Below the pieces are notes generated by a model. The model saw only the letters and a list, made by a program, of their open reading frames with translations, was not told where the DNA came from and ran no database searches. This document shows positions 13,749 to 22,721 of a stretch of DNA of 64,000 nt, in pieces (position 1 is the stretch's first letter; each line of letters opens with the position of its first letter). The DNA is taken from positions 126,006 to 190,005 of the forward strand of contig NZ_AUEP01000012.1 in assembly GCF_000426045.1 (NCBI RefSeq). Reading direction: 5' to 3'. This stretch comes from Marmoricola sp. URHB0036. Lineage in GTDB: Bacteria > Actinomycetota > Actinomycetes > Propionibacteriales > Nocardioidaceae. Made by a program: the position numbers and the translations under genes.

Positions 13749-14467
13749 CGCTTCGACCGACCGTCCGAGTGGCGATGTGGTCCGGGCCGCGGAACATCTC
13801 GACGGCGATGATGCGGTCCTGGGAGAACCGACCCGACACCGACGTGGTCGACGAGCCGTTCTACGCGGCGTACCTCGCTTCGACCGGGCTCGACCACCCG
13901 GCCCGCGAGGAGGTGATCGCCTCGCAGCCGACCGACCCCGACGAGGTGGTCCGACGGCTTCGCGACGAGGGGTCCGCGCCGGTCCAGTACGCCAAGCACA
14001 TGACCCACCACATCCTGCGCGACTGGCCGCTGGACTGGGTCACCGACTTCCGCAACATCCTGCTCATCCGCGACCCCGAGGAGGTGGTGGCGTCGTACGT
14101 CCGCTCCCGGGAGGCGTGCGAGCCCGAGGACATCGGGCTGCTCCAGCAGGTCCGCCTGCTCGACGCACTGCCCGAGGACCCCCCGATCATCGACGCCGGT
14201 GACTTCCTGCGCGACCCCGAGGGTCACCTGCGCTGGATGTGCGACTGGCTCGGCGTCGACTTCACCGACCGGATGCTGTCCTGGCCGGCCGGGCCGCGGC
14301 AGTCCGACGGCGTGTGGGCGCCCTACTGGTACGGCGCGGTCGTGCGTTCCACCGGCTTCGAACCGTGGCGGGCGCGGCAGGTCGAGCTGAACGAGCACGA
14401 CGCCGCCGTCGCGCTCGCCTGTCGGCGGGCCTACGACACCCTCTGGTCGCGCCGGGTCGTGCTCTGA
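13745..14467 (+). CDS. Sulfotransferase-like P-loop protein
   Basis: A 240-residue protein with the P-loop-like phosphosulfate-binding motif MWSGPRNISTAMMRSW near the N-terminus and the 3'-phosphate-binding region ILLIRDPEEVVASYVRSRE in the middle. Both are hallmarks of the PAPS-dependent sulfotransferase superfamily, but several cofactor-contacting positions cannot be verified by eye, so activity is uncertain. ATG 13745 overlaps the aminotransferase stop codon. Annotated homologues often carry the label sulfotransferase family protein; the acceptor is unknown. Confidence 0.75.
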   Translation: MTLRPTVRVAMWSGPRNISTAMMRSWENRPDTDVVDEPFYAAYLASTGLDHPAREEVIASQPTDPDEVVRRLRDEGSAPVQYAKHMTHHILRDWPLDWVTDFRNILLIRDPEEVVASYVRSREACEPEDIGLLQQVRLLDALPEDPPIIDAGDFLRDPEGHLRWMCDWLGVDFTDRMLSWPAGPRQSDGVWAPYWYGAVVRSTGFEPWRARQVELNEHDAAVALACRRAYDTLWSRRVVL

Positions 14468-14590
14468 TCCAGGCCTCGGCAGCCATGGGCTGCCGGCTGG
14501 TCTTCACCTGTACGCGCATCAGAAGCAGCTCACCCACGATCTGGCCTACAGTGCGTACTCACCACGCGTCTCGGTACCAGGAGGTCCGAG

Positions 14591-16933
14591 ATGGGTGTGC
14601 TCGAGCTGCGTCGTGATCGTGGAGGATCGCGGGCACGGCGTACGGCCGTTGTCCTGAGCCTGGTGTGGGTGTGCCTGGCGTGCCCCGCCGGGTTGCCCAG
14701 CGCGTCGGCCGACGGTCCGACGACCTTCTCCCAGTCCGCGGCCTTGGCCATCCCAGCGACCGGGTCGGCGAACCAGACGGGACCGGCCGATCCCTATCCG
14801 TCCACTATCGCGGTGTCCGGCATGACGGGTGTCGTCTCTGGCGTGACCGTGACGTTCAACAACCTCACGCACAGTGCGGTCAACGACATCGACGCACTGC
14901 TGGTCGCGCCGTCCGGCGACAACCTTGTCGTGCTGTCCGACGTCGGTGACCCGAACACGCTGGCGTTCTCCAGCAACGCCACGCTCACCTTCGCCGACTC
15001 CGCCGCAGGCTCGGTGCCTGCCGGCAGCATCCCGAGCGGCAGCTACAAGCCGACGAACAACGGGAGCGGTGACGCGTTCCCGAGCCCTGCACCGGCTCCG
15101 TCGTCGGACACGACCTTGGTCAACGCCTTCACGGGGATCACCCCCAACGGAACCTGGCGGCTGTACGTCGTGGACGACAACACCGGGGACGTCGGGTCCA
15201 TGGCCGGAGGTTGGAGCCTCGCGCTCACGACCGAAGCCATCGCGGCGCCGACCACCACGGCCGTGACCACCTCCGGCACTCCCTCGACCACCGGCAGCCC
15301 GGTGACGTTCACGGCCACCGTGAGAGCCGGCGCCGACCCCGTCACGAGCGGGACGGTCCAGTTCAGCGACGGCGTGGCCGATCTCGGCGCGCCTGTCGCC
15401 CTCAACGCCTCCGGACAGGCCTCGCTCACCACGTCGGTCCTCGCCCAGGACGCGCACCTGATCCGCGCTGTCTACAGCGGTTCCACCGGTTTCCTGACCA
15501 GCAACGGCAATCTCACGCAACAGGTCGACAACCCCACCGTGGTCGACGGCACGACCTTCTGCAACACCGGCTCGCTGTTGGTCCCCACCCTGGGGACCGC
15601 GACGCCATACCCCTCCCACATCACCGTGTCGGGGTTGGCCGGCAACGTCACCAAGGTCACCGCGACGCTGAAGGGGCTGTCGCACCAGGTGCCGGTCGAC
15701 CTGGACGTGATGGTGGCTGCGCCCCAAGCGACCGCCAACGTGGCGCTGATGAGCGATGTCGGTGGTCAGTCGGCAGCCAGCGGGTTGGACGTCACCTTCG
15801 ACGACGACGCGGCGAGCGGCGTCCCGGACCCGATCGTGAGCGGGACATTCAAGCCGACCGACGACGACTCCGATGGTGCCGACGCTTTTCCCGCACCGGC
15901 ACCGAGCCCGAGCCCTGCCAGCGCCCTGTCGACCTTCGACGGGACCAGCCCGAACGGAACCTGGAGCCTGTGGGTGGTCGATGACGCATCCGGTGACTCC
16001 GGATCCATTGCTTCGGGCTGGTGCCTCACCGTCACCACGACAAGCCCGACCAGTACGGGGTTGTCCGCCAACCTGAACCCGTCGCTGGTAGGCGACAGCG
16101 TGACCTTCACCGCGACGGTCACGTCCGAAGGAAGCCCGGTGTCGTCCGGCTCGGTGCAGTTCAGCGACGGTGGTTCCCCACTTGGTGCGCCGGTTCCCGT
16201 CGCAGCGGACGGCACCGCCACGCTCGCCACTGCGTCACTGACCACCGGCTCCCACTCGATCCTGGCGGCGTACTCGGGCGGTGGTTTCGCAGACAGCTCG
16301 GCCGGGCTGGAGCAGGTCGTGAATCCCGTGACCGCGGCGACGCACCTGACGCTGGTGAAGAAGCTCGTCAACGACAGCGGCGGCCGGGCGCGTCCGACCG
16401 ACTGGACGCTGTCGGCCAGGGGACCCTTGCGGATCTCCGGCGTCACCGGTTCGACCGCGGTCACGAATGCGGTCGTCGACCCCGGGTGGTACGCCCTGGC
16501 GGAGTCCGGGGGTCCCGACGGGTACGTCGCGTCCGCCTGGCGATGTGTCGGAGCAACGTACTACCAGGGCCTTCTCAGGCTGACGGCCGGTGCGTCCGCG
16601 GTCTGCACGATCATCAACAACGATAAGCCACGCGGACACCTGACGCTGGTGAAGAAGGTCGTCAACGACAACGGTGGCCGGGCGCATGCGACCGACTGGA
16701 CGCTGTCGGCCCGAGGACCCTCGCGGATCTTCGGCGTCACCGGTTCGACCGGAGTCACCAAGGCCCTGGTGGTCTCCGGCTGGTACACGCTGGGCGAGTC
16801 CGGTGGCCCCACCGGCTACGCCGCCTCGAGCTGGCGCTGCACAGGTGCCAGAGTCAACGACGGCAAGGCGTACGTCGGCGCCGGCGCCTGGGTCGTCTGC
16901 ACCATCACGAACAACGACCGACCCCGACGCTAG
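14591..16933 (+). CDS. Large secreted modular protein with P-type, Ig-like and prealbumin-like repeats
   Basis: A 780-residue exported protein. Residues 1-42 form a long signal peptide (basic start, hydrophobic LSLVWVCLACPAGLPSASA). Two proprotein-convertase P-like beta domains follow (about 45-210 and 315-485; landmarks DIDALLVAPSGDN, GTWRLYVVDD and GTWSLWVVDD). Each is followed by a bacterial Ig-like repeat (about 215-305 and 487-575; SPVTFTATVRAG and DSVTFTATVTSEG, both with VQFSDG). Two nearly identical prealbumin-like units end the protein (LTLVKKLVNDSGG and LTLVKKVVNDNGG). No LPXTG sorting signal, transmembrane anchor or catalytic residues were seen. Probably an extracellular surface or adhesion protein. 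Confidence 0.8.
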   Translation: MGVLELRRDRGGSRARRTAVVLSLVWVCLACPAGLPSASADGPTTFSQSAALAIPATGSANQTGPADPYPSTIAVSGMTGVVSGVTVTFNNLTHSAVNDIDALLVAPSGDNLVVLSDVGDPNTLAFSSNATLTFADSAAGSVPAGSIPSGSYKPTNNGSGDAFPSPAPAPSSDTTLVNAFTGITPNGTWRLYVVDDNTGDVGSMAGGWSLALTTEAIAAPTTTAVTTSGTPSTTGSPVTFTATVRAGADPVTSGTVQFSDGVADLGAPVALNASGQASLTTSVLAQDAHLIRAVYSGSTGFLTSNGNLTQQVDNPTVVDGTTFCNTGSLLVPTLGTATPYPSHITVSGLAGNVTKVTATLKGLSHQVPVDLDVMVAAPQATANVALMSDVGGQSAASGLDVTFDDDAASGVPDPIVSGTFKPTDDDSDGADAFPAPAPSPSPASALSTFDGTSPNGTWSLWVVDDASGDSGSIASGWCLTVTTTSPTSTGLSANLNPSLVGDSVTFTATVTSEGSPVSSGSVQFSDGGSPLGAPVPVAADGTATLATASLTTGSHSILAAYSGGGFADSSAGLEQVVNPVTAATHLTLVKKLVNDSGGRARPTDWTLSARGPLRISGVTGSTAVTNAVVDPGWYALAESGGPDGYVASAWRCVGATYYQGLLRLTAGASAVCTIINNDKPRGHLTLVKKVVNDNGGRAHATDWTLSARGPSRIFGVTGSTGVTKALVVSGWYTLGESGGPTGYAASSWRCTGARVNDGKAYVGAGAWVVCTITNNDRPRR

Positions 16934-16961
16934 GAATGTGACGAGCGCTACGCTGACCGCG

Positions 16962-17333
16962 ATGAGCCGGATCTTCAACGCCAGCGTGGCCTCCGTCTAG
17001 CCCCACTACGTGGCGAAGGTGGAGCGGAAGGGCCGTTCCGAGGAGGAGCTGCTCGAGGTGATCGAGTGGCTGACCGGCTTCGACGAGGCAGCGTTGCGGG
17101 ACCAGCTGGAGGCGGGCACGACCTTCGAGGAGTTCTTCGCCGAGGCGCGCCTCAACCCGGACGTCGGGCTGATCACGGGAGTCGTGTGCGGCGTACGCGT
17201 CGAGGAGGTCGAGGACCCGCTGATGCAGAAGATCCGCTACCTCGACAAGCTGGTCGACGAGCTGGCCAAGGGCAAGGCGATGGACAAGATCCTCCGGTCG
17301 GCGCCGCGGACGGCCGACCAGACCCGAGGCTGA
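16962..17333 (+). pseudogene. DUF2200 family protein, interrupted by an in-frame amber codon
   Basis: From ATG 16962 the frame reads MSRIFNASVASV, then TAG at 16998-17000, then [18 protein letters not shown] and on to a TGA at 17333. As I recall the family, DUF2200 proteins begin with a segment like FASVYPLYVQKAEKKGR, so the TAG stands where a tyrosine (TAC/TAT) is expected. The remainder is intact ([39 protein letters not shown]), about 107 residues if translation restarts at GTG 17010. That GTG has no ribosome binding site. It is either a very recent nonsense mutation or a sequencing error. Confidence 0.8.
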
Positions 17334-17351
17334 CGCGGCCGCTCAGCGACG

Positions 17352-17750
17352 TCAGGCTGCGACCAGGCGCCCGAGCGCCAACCGCGCGACCGGCGCATAG
17401 CCGATGACCACCGGCCAGGGCCCGCGTATGCGGAGCCAGGTGGCCGACCCGGCCGGGTGCGCGGTGACGCCGTGCTCGAGGTGCAGCGTGAGCGGTCCGA
17501 GGTGCGCCTCCCAGGACCACTCGCGCGCGGCCTCGTCGACCGCGAGCACGCGGAAGGGAATCCCGAGCGTGGGACGGCTCAGGAGTCCCGCCCGGACCGT
17601 CCCGGTCATGCCCGGAGTGAGCCGGCTGAGGTCGGTGTCCACGCGCTGGATCTGCGGCGCCCAGGTGGACCAGAGCGCCGGGTCGGCGTACCGCTCCCAG
17701 GCCAGCGGCTCCGGAGCGAAGCCGTGGGAACGCAACGTCAGCGTGGCCAT
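17352..17750 (-). CDS. SRPBCC/polyketide cyclase-like protein
   Basis: A 132-residue protein with the START-like pattern of an N-terminal strand and helix (PEPLAWERYADPALWSTWAPQ), a middle of alternating strands, and a hydrophobic C-terminal helix (VVIGYAPVARLALGRLV). Such folds bind hydrophobic ligands. No partner or pathway is indicated; it converges on the DUF2200 gene and lies just downstream of the flavin disulfide reductase gene. Confidence 0.65.
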   Translation of the reverse strand: MATLTLRSHGFAPEPLAWERYADPALWSTWAPQIQRVDTDLSRLTPGMTGTVRAGLLSRPTLGIPFRVLAVDEAAREWSWEAHLGPLTLHLEHGVTAHPAGSATWLRIRGPWPVVIGYAPVARLALGRLVAA

Positions 17751-17775
17751 GGCGTCACCTGGTGGGTCGCCTGCG

Positions 17776-19128
17776 TCAGGCGAGGTTCGTGAGCGCGGCG
17801 GGGATCGCCCGGTGCAGGGTCGGGTAGGCGTAGATCATCGACTTGAGGGTCTCCGTCGGGACCTCGGCGTGCACCGCCGTGGTGAGCATGGCGAGGATCT
17901 CGCCACCGGCCGGCCCGACGACATTGGCGCCGACCAGGACGCCGCGGTCGGCGTCCTCGACGAGCTTGACGATGCCCTCGGCCTTCGCGATCCAGCCGCG
18001 GGTCGACGCGGCGAGGTCGGTGGTGCCGACGCGGACGTTCAGGCCGGCGTCCCTGGCCTGCTTCTCGGTCATCCCGACTCCGCCCACCTCGGGGTCGGTG
18101 AAGGTGACGTGGGGTACGGCGCGATAGTCGGCGGTCGGGCCGTCCTGGCCGAGAATGCTCGCGACGGCGATCGCGGACTGGTACATCGACATGTGCGTGA
18201 AGGCGCCGTGGCCGACGACGTCACCGATCGCCCACAGCCCGTCGGCGGCGATCATCCGCTCGTCGGTCGCGATGGTGCGCGCGGTCGGGTCGAGGCCGAC
18301 CGTGTCGAGGCCGAGGTCGTCGAGGTTCGGGATGCGCCCGGCCGCGACGAGCAGCTTCTCGGCGGTGACGTCCTGGTCCCCCACGGAGATGGTGAACTGG
18401 CCGTCGTCGTACGAGACGCGGGAGATGGTGATCCCGGTCAGGACCTGGATGCCCTCGCGTCCGAAGACATCGGCCACCACGGCGGCTGCCTCCGGCTCGA
18501 CCGGCCCGAGGATGTGTGGTCCGAGCTCGAGCACGGTGACCTGGACGCCGAAGCGGGCGACGGCCTGGGCCAGCTCAGCCCCGATCGGGCCACCACCGAT
18601 GACCGCCAGCGACGAGGGCAGGGTGTCGGTACGCAGGATCTCGCGGTTGGTCCAGAACGGCGTGTCCGCCAGCCCCTCGATGGGCGGGGTCGCCGGACGG
18701 GTGCCGGGGTTGAGCACGACTCCCTTCGAGGCCTCGTAGGTCTCGCCGTTCACCTCGACGGTCCGCGGGCCCGCGAGCCGGGCATGGCCGCGGACGAAGC
18801 GCGCACCGGCGTCCTCGAGCCGCTTCACAGCGACGGTGTCGTCCCAGTCGTCGGTGGCCTCGTCGCGGATGCGGGCGTGCACCGGCGTCCAGTCGGCATG
18901 GACCTCGGCGGTACCGGCCAGGTCGCCGATGCGCCTCCCCTCGGCCAGGGCGTCGGCCGCACGGATGATCATCTTGCTGGGGATGCAGCCGTAGTAGGGA
19001 CACTCGCCACCGACCAGGCGCTCGTCGATGCCGACGACGTCGAGTCCTGCCCTTGCCAGGTCGCCCGCGACCGCCTCACCTCCCGGTCCGAGCCCGATCA
19101 CCACCACGTCGCACTGGTTCGTCGCCAT
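17776..19128 (-). CDS. Flavin-dependent pyridine nucleotide-disulfide oxidoreductase
   Basis: A 450-residue class I disulfide reductase. FAD-binding GLGPGGEAVAG is at residues 12-22, followed by the redox-active pair in GGECPYYGCIPSKM (CXXXXC). The NAD(P)-binding VIGGGPIGAELAQ sits in the middle, FAD-binding AIGDVVG later, and the dimerisation domain at the end (YAYPTLHRAIP, where the conserved His-Pro type motif of this superfamily has become HRAIP). Both catalytic cysteines are present. Substrate is undecided: lipoamide dehydrogenase, mercuric reductase-like and mycothione reductase-like proteins all share these features. Start ATG 19128. Confidence 0.82.
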   Translation of the reverse strand: MATNQCDVVVIGLGPGGEAVAGDLARAGLDVVGIDERLVGGECPYYGCIPSKMIIRAADALAEGRRIGDLAGTAEVHADWTPVHARIRDEATDDWDDTVAVKRLEDAGARFVRGHARLAGPRTVEVNGETYEASKGVVLNPGTRPATPPIEGLADTPFWTNREILRTDTLPSSLAVIGGGPIGAELAQAVARFGVQVTVLELGPHILGPVEPEAAAVVADVFGREGIQVLTGITISRVSYDDGQFTISVGDQDVTAEKLLVAAGRIPNLDDLGLDTVGLDPTARTIATDERMIAADGLWAIGDVVGHGAFTHMSMYQSAIAVASILGQDGPTADYRAVPHVTFTDPEVGGVGMTEKQARDAGLNVRVGTTDLAASTRGWIAKAEGIVKLVEDADRGVLVGANVVGPAGGEILAMLTTAVHAEVPTETLKSMIYAYPTLHRAIPAALTNLA

Positions 19129-19136
19129 GGCAGCAG

Positions 19137-19736
19137 TCAAGCACTCGTTGCCTCGACCGTCGTCACGATCGTGGTGACCGAAGGGGTCCGCGGGGTCGAG
19201 CCGAAGCCGAACCCGGGCTCGGGTGACACCGGCGCCAGCGACCCGAGGTCGGCGCCCTGCCAGGACCCGGTGAGCGAGGTGATCCGATGCACGTCGGTCG
19301 CGCCGTAGAACTCGCGGCGTCCGTTGCCGGCCGTGCCCCGTGTGCGTACGCCGCTGAGCACGGCCCGCGCCACCGGGTCGGTCGCTCGGGTCCACGTGGG
19401 CGAGGTGGCCAGCCGTGCCGGCACCAGCCGCAGCAGCCGTCCCAGCGGCGTGCGCGGCCCGGTCCCGAGCCGGAGAGCAAGGCCTGGCGCGGTGACCGAC
19501 CAGTCCGACGTCGCGACGACGGGACCGATCTCGACCCGGTCGAAGCGGTAGGTGGACGAGACGAAGTCCGCGACCTGCTCGTCCGGCGCCAGCAGCACCC
19601 GGGTGCCGTCAGGCTCCGCGAGCATGACGTCGGCGAACGTGCCGAAGGGCGAGTCCTCCCAGCGCCCGACCACGACACGGACGCCGCTGCTGGAGCCGAC
19701 ACCCGCGATCGCACCGGAGAAACGGCGTCGGCTCAC
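19137..19736 (-). CDS. Uncharacterised protein coupled to the DUF1206 gene
   Basis: A 199-residue protein (start VSRRRFSGAIAGVGSSSG at GTG 19736, overlapping the preceding stop as GTGA). I do not recognise the family. Beta-rich, with hydrophobic patches VRVVVGRWEDSPFGTFADVML and an aromatic YRFDRVEIGPVVATSDW; no signal peptide or membrane helix. Coupling suggests that it works with the DUF1206 membrane protein. Confidence 0.7.
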   Translation of the reverse strand: MSRRRFSGAIAGVGSSSGVRVVVGRWEDSPFGTFADVMLAEPDGTRVLLAPDEQVADFVSSTYRFDRVEIGPVVATSDWSVTAPGLALRLGTGPRTPLGRLLRLVPARLATSPTWTRATDPVARAVLSGVRTRGTAGNGRREFYGATDVHRITSLTGSWQGADLGSLAPVSPEPGFGFGSTPRTPSVTTIVTTVEATSA

Positions 19737-20551
19737 CGGTCGAGGTGTCGAGCCCACGCGAAGCAGAACAGGCCGTAGCAGATGATCCCCGCCGCGACAG
19801 CGATCAGGAGGAACGGACCGAACGGCTGCTGCAGCACCTTCTGCAGGGCGTCGTCCAGCCCGCCGCTCTCGCCCGGGTCGTGCGAGATGCCGGCGTACAC
19901 GAACAGGGCGCCGACGATGGCAAAGGCGATGCCCTTGGCGATGTGACCCACCTTGCCGAGGATCAGGTACGCCGCTCCGGAGTACCCCAGCTTGCCCTCG
20001 GTCTGGAGGCCCTCCGCGAACTTCTCCTTCCAGCCTCGCCAGGCGACGCCCACGGCGTACCCGATGATCGCCAGACCGACTGCCACCACGATCCACTGGC
20101 CCGCCGGCAGGTCCATCACCTTCGCCGTGATCGTCTTCGACTTCTGGTCGGAGCTGCCCGAGCTCCCGGAACCGGCCGCGATCTTGTAGGCGGTGAACGC
20201 CAGGGCCGCGTAGATCACCGCCTTGCCCGCGGAGGTCAGGCGCGCCCTGACCCGGGCGCCGCCCTCCTTCTCGCGGTGGCCGAATCCGGCCTCGACCACG
20301 CGCCAGACCACCAACAGCGTCAGCCCGATCGCGACGGCCCAGACCAGCGCCTCCCCGAACGGCTGTTGAGACAGCTCGGACAGAGCTCCCTGGGGACTGG
20401 CGTTCTCGCTGTGGTCCCCCAGCGCCAGCTGGATGGCCAGCCAACCGACGAGCAGGTACACCACGCCGTAGGACACCAACCCGACCCGCGCCGCGCGGTC
20501 GAGCCAGTCACTCTGATCGGCCTGTCGTCCGAGCACTTCAGCGTCATTCAC
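19733..20551 (-). CDS. DUF1206 family membrane protein
   Basis: A 272-residue integral membrane protein made of three DUF1206 units, each of two transmembrane helices. The units begin near WLDRAARVGLVSYGVVYLL (residue 16), ARLTSAGKAVIYAALAFTAY (105) and ILGKVGHIAKGIAFAIVG (200), giving six helices. A serine/glycine-rich linker (AAGSGSSGSSDQKS) separates the units. The function of the family is unknown. It lies 28 bases past the double-GNAT gene end and overlaps the next gene. Confidence 0.85.
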   Translation of the reverse strand: MNDAEVLGRQADQSDWLDRAARVGLVSYGVVYLLVGWLAIQLALGDHSENASPQGALSELSQQPFGEALVWAVAIGLTLLVVWRVVEAGFGHREKEGGARVRARLTSAGKAVIYAALAFTAYKIAAGSGSSGSSDQKSKTITAKVMDLPAGQWIVVAVGLAIIGYAVGVAWRGWKEKFAEGLQTEGKLGYSGAAYLILGKVGHIAKGIAFAIVGALFVYAGISHDPGESGGLDDALQKVLQQPFGPFLLIAVAAGIICYGLFCFAWARHLDR

Positions 20552-20579
20552 GCAGTGGACTCTGCCACCAACAGGCCGA

Positions 20580-21659
20580 TCAGTCGCGTACCTCGAGCTC
20601 CTTGAACCAGGACTCGATCACGTAGTCGGTCTTCCAGCCCATCGAGTGGTAGAGCCCGTCAGCTCCTGTGGGCGAGTCGGCGTCGACCTCGAGTCCGACC
20701 CGGTCGCGGCCACGCCGTGCGGCGTCCGCGATCACGGTGTACAGCAGGGACTTGGCGACCCCACGACCACGGGCGTGCCTGTGCACGCCGATGTAGTCGA
20801 TGTAGCTGCCCTCGTGGCCCTGGGCGTTCTCGGGGAGCACGGTGCTGACCACCGCTCCTGCGGCCAGGGGCTGACCCTCGTCACCCTGCACGAACGCCAG
20901 CCACCAGTGGTCCCAACGGTGGCCGGGGTCCTCGCGCAGCCGTTGCAGGAACTCCGGGAAGCTCTCGCGGTAGGAGTTGAAGTGGTCCTCGAAGGAGGAC
21001 TCCAGCATCTCGTGGACCAGGTGCAGGTCGCCGGCGACCGGCAGCCCGTTGCCGTGGGTCTCGACGCGGCGGATGGTGACGCCCTCGCGCGGACCGGGCA
21101 GCGAGGTGGCCTCCTCGGGCTCGACCGGTCGGGTCATCTGCGGCCAGGTGCGGCGCTTGGTGTAGCCGGCGTCGGCGAGCCACTGCTGCTGCACCTTGTC
21201 CTCGGCGAACGGGCTGGCGTCGAGCCGGGTCTCGCTGACCTCGCGCAGCAGGGAGATCTCGCGGGCCTGCTCCTCGACCCAGGCGTAGAGCTCGCGGGCG
21301 ATCACAGCCGCTTCGTCGATGGTGCGGTCGACGTACAGCATCACCATGGTGCGGCGGGCCGCACGGTCGTGCACCATGATCCAGGCCCGCGGCCGACCGG
21401 CGGGATCGATGGCCAGCAGCTGGCGGCGGGTCCAGGACGCCGGACCCGCGACCTCGGACTCGATCTGCTCGCGGTCGACCGACGAGGAGCCGGTGAAGGG
21501 GAGGCGGTCCTCGCCACGGAGCCTGACCAGCGCGGGAAGGTCGTCGAGCACCGGCACCCGCACGGTCCACCCGGGAGGCAGCCCCGACGGGAGCGGGACC
21601 TGCGAGGGCTCGTCGGCTCGGGAACTCACCCGACCATTTTGCCCGATCGGTGCGGTCAC
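20580..21659 (-). CDS. Double-domain GNAT acetyltransferase
   Basis: A 359-residue protein with two GNAT halves, as in mycothiol synthase-type proteins. The N-terminal half (about 28-175) is degenerate; the C-terminal half (about 190-350) has the acetyl-CoA-binding motif VHRHARGRGVAKSLLYTVIA and the typical LEVDADSPTGADGLYHSMGW. The acceptor is unknown. The longest frame starts at GTG 21659, overlapping the nusB stop (GTGA); GTG 21629 (VSSRADEPSQ) is an alternative. Confidence 0.8.
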   Translation of the reverse strand: MTAPIGQNGRVSSRADEPSQVPLPSGLPPGWTVRVPVLDDLPALVRLRGEDRLPFTGSSSVDREQIESEVAGPASWTRRQLLAIDPAGRPRAWIMVHDRAARRTMVMLYVDRTIDEAAVIARELYAWVEEQAREISLLREVSETRLDASPFAEDKVQQQWLADAGYTKRRTWPQMTRPVEPEEATSLPGPREGVTIRRVETHGNGLPVAGDLHLVHEMLESSFEDHFNSYRESFPEFLQRLREDPGHRWDHWWLAFVQGDEGQPLAAGAVVSTVLPENAQGHEGSYIDYIGVHRHARGRGVAKSLLYTVIADAARRGRDRVGLEVDADSPTGADGLYHSMGWKTDYVIESWFKELEVRD

Positions 21660-22060
21660 CCGGCGAGCGTCTCGCGGTCGCGCACGATGTTGCCGAGCAC
21701 GCCGTTGACGAAGGCCGGCGACTCGTCGGTGGACAGGTCACGGACCAGGTTGAGGGCCTCGGAGACGGCCACGGCGTCGGGCACGTCGTCGACGTACAAC
21801 ACCTCGTAGGTGGCCATCCGGAGCACGTTGCGGTCGACGGCCGGCATCCGGTCGAGCGTCCAGCCCTGGACGTAGGAGGAGATCACCTCGTCGAGCCGGG
21901 CGCGGTGCTCGGTGACACCGCGGACCAGCTCGGCGGTGTACTCGTTGACCTGGGAGCCCTCGGCGTGCTCCTCCAGCGCCTCGAGCGCGGAGCGGTTGCG
22001 CATCTCGGAGGCGTAGATCAGGTCGAGAGCCCGTTTGCGGGCCTTGGAGCGTGCGCTCAT
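21656..22060 (-). CDS. nusB: Transcription antitermination protein NusB
   Basis: NusB pairs with NusE (ribosomal S10) and binds BoxA in rRNA leaders to promote antitermination. The 134-residue protein begins MSARSKARKRALDLIYASEM and ends with VSEALNLVRDLSTDESPAFV and NGVLGNIVRD, all typical of NusB. ATG 22060 is chosen over the longer frame because that extension is a shadow of efp. The efp-nusB order is common in actinobacteria. Confidence 0.95.
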   Translation of the reverse strand: MSARSKARKRALDLIYASEMRNRSALEALEEHAEGSQVNEYTAELVRGVTEHRARLDEVISSYVQGWTLDRMPAVDRNVLRMATYEVLYVDDVPDAVAVSEALNLVRDLSTDESPAFVNGVLGNIVRDRETLAG

Positions 22061-22067
22061 GGGTGGA

Positions 22068-22631
22068 TCAGCTGCTGACGCGGCCGAGGTACGACGAGTC
22101 GCGGGTGTCGACCTTGATCTTCTCGCCGGTGACGATGAACAGCGGCACCGAGACGGTGGCGCCGGTCTCGACGGTGGCGGGCTTGGTCCCGCCGGTGGAG
22201 CGGTCGCCCTGCAGGCCTGGCTCGGTGTAGGTGACCTCGAGCTCGACGGAGGCCGGCAGCTCGATGTAGAGCACCCGACCATCGTTGGTGGCGACGATCG
22301 CCTCCTGGTTCTCCAGCATGAAGTTCTTCATGTCGCCGACGATCTCCGGCGCGACCTCGAGCTGCTCGTAGGTGCCGGTGTCCATGAAGACGTAGGAGGT
22401 GCCGTCGTTGTAGAGGTACTGCATCGTCCGCTTGTCGACGTTGGCCACCTCGACCTTCACGTCGGCGTTGAAGGTCTTGTCGACGGTCTTGCCCGACTCG
22501 ATGTTCTTCAGCTTGGTCCGCATGACCGCCCCACCCTTGCCGGGCTTGTGGTGCTGGAACCAGATGACCTGCCAGAGCTGGCCGTCGAGGTTGAGCACCA
22601 TGCCGTTCTTCAGGTCGTTCGTCGTAGCCAT
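22068..22631 (-). CDS. efp: Elongation factor P
   Basis: EF-P relieves ribosome stalling at polyproline stretches. The 187-residue protein has the three expected beta-barrel domains. The domain I loop [17 protein letters not shown] carries the tip lysine (about residue 32), and domain III contains [20 protein letters not shown]. In actinobacteria this lysine generally works without the EpmA-type modification. ATG 22631; the frame extends upstream through the repeat array but that part is not protein-like. nusB follows after 7 bases. Confidence 0.96.
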   Translation of the reverse strand: MATTNDLKNGMVLNLDGQLWQVIWFQHHKPGKGGAVMRTKLKNIESGKTVDKTFNADVKVEVANVDKRTMQYLYNDGTSYVFMDTGTYEQLEVAPEIVGDMKNFMLENQEAIVATNDGRVLYIELPASVELEVTYTEPGLQGDRSTGGTKPATVETGATVSVPLFIVTGEKIKVDTRDSSYLGRVSS

Positions 22632-22721
22632 GCGTCTGCTCGCGCCTTCACGTGTCGGGGATCTCGGGTGCCCATGGGCACAGCCGCCGAGTCTAGCCGT
22701 GATCAGGTGCGCTGCTAATTC

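Noticed and set aside
14546..15727. Long minus-strand open frame inside the secreted modular protein gene
   Set aside because: Low-complexity, Arg/Gly-rich translation with no motif; the plus-strand frame has clear domains and a signal peptide.
16962..17333. Amber codon read as pyrrolysine or another special amino acid
   Set aside because: No pyl genes or recoding signal were seen, and a tyrosine codon with one base change is simpler.
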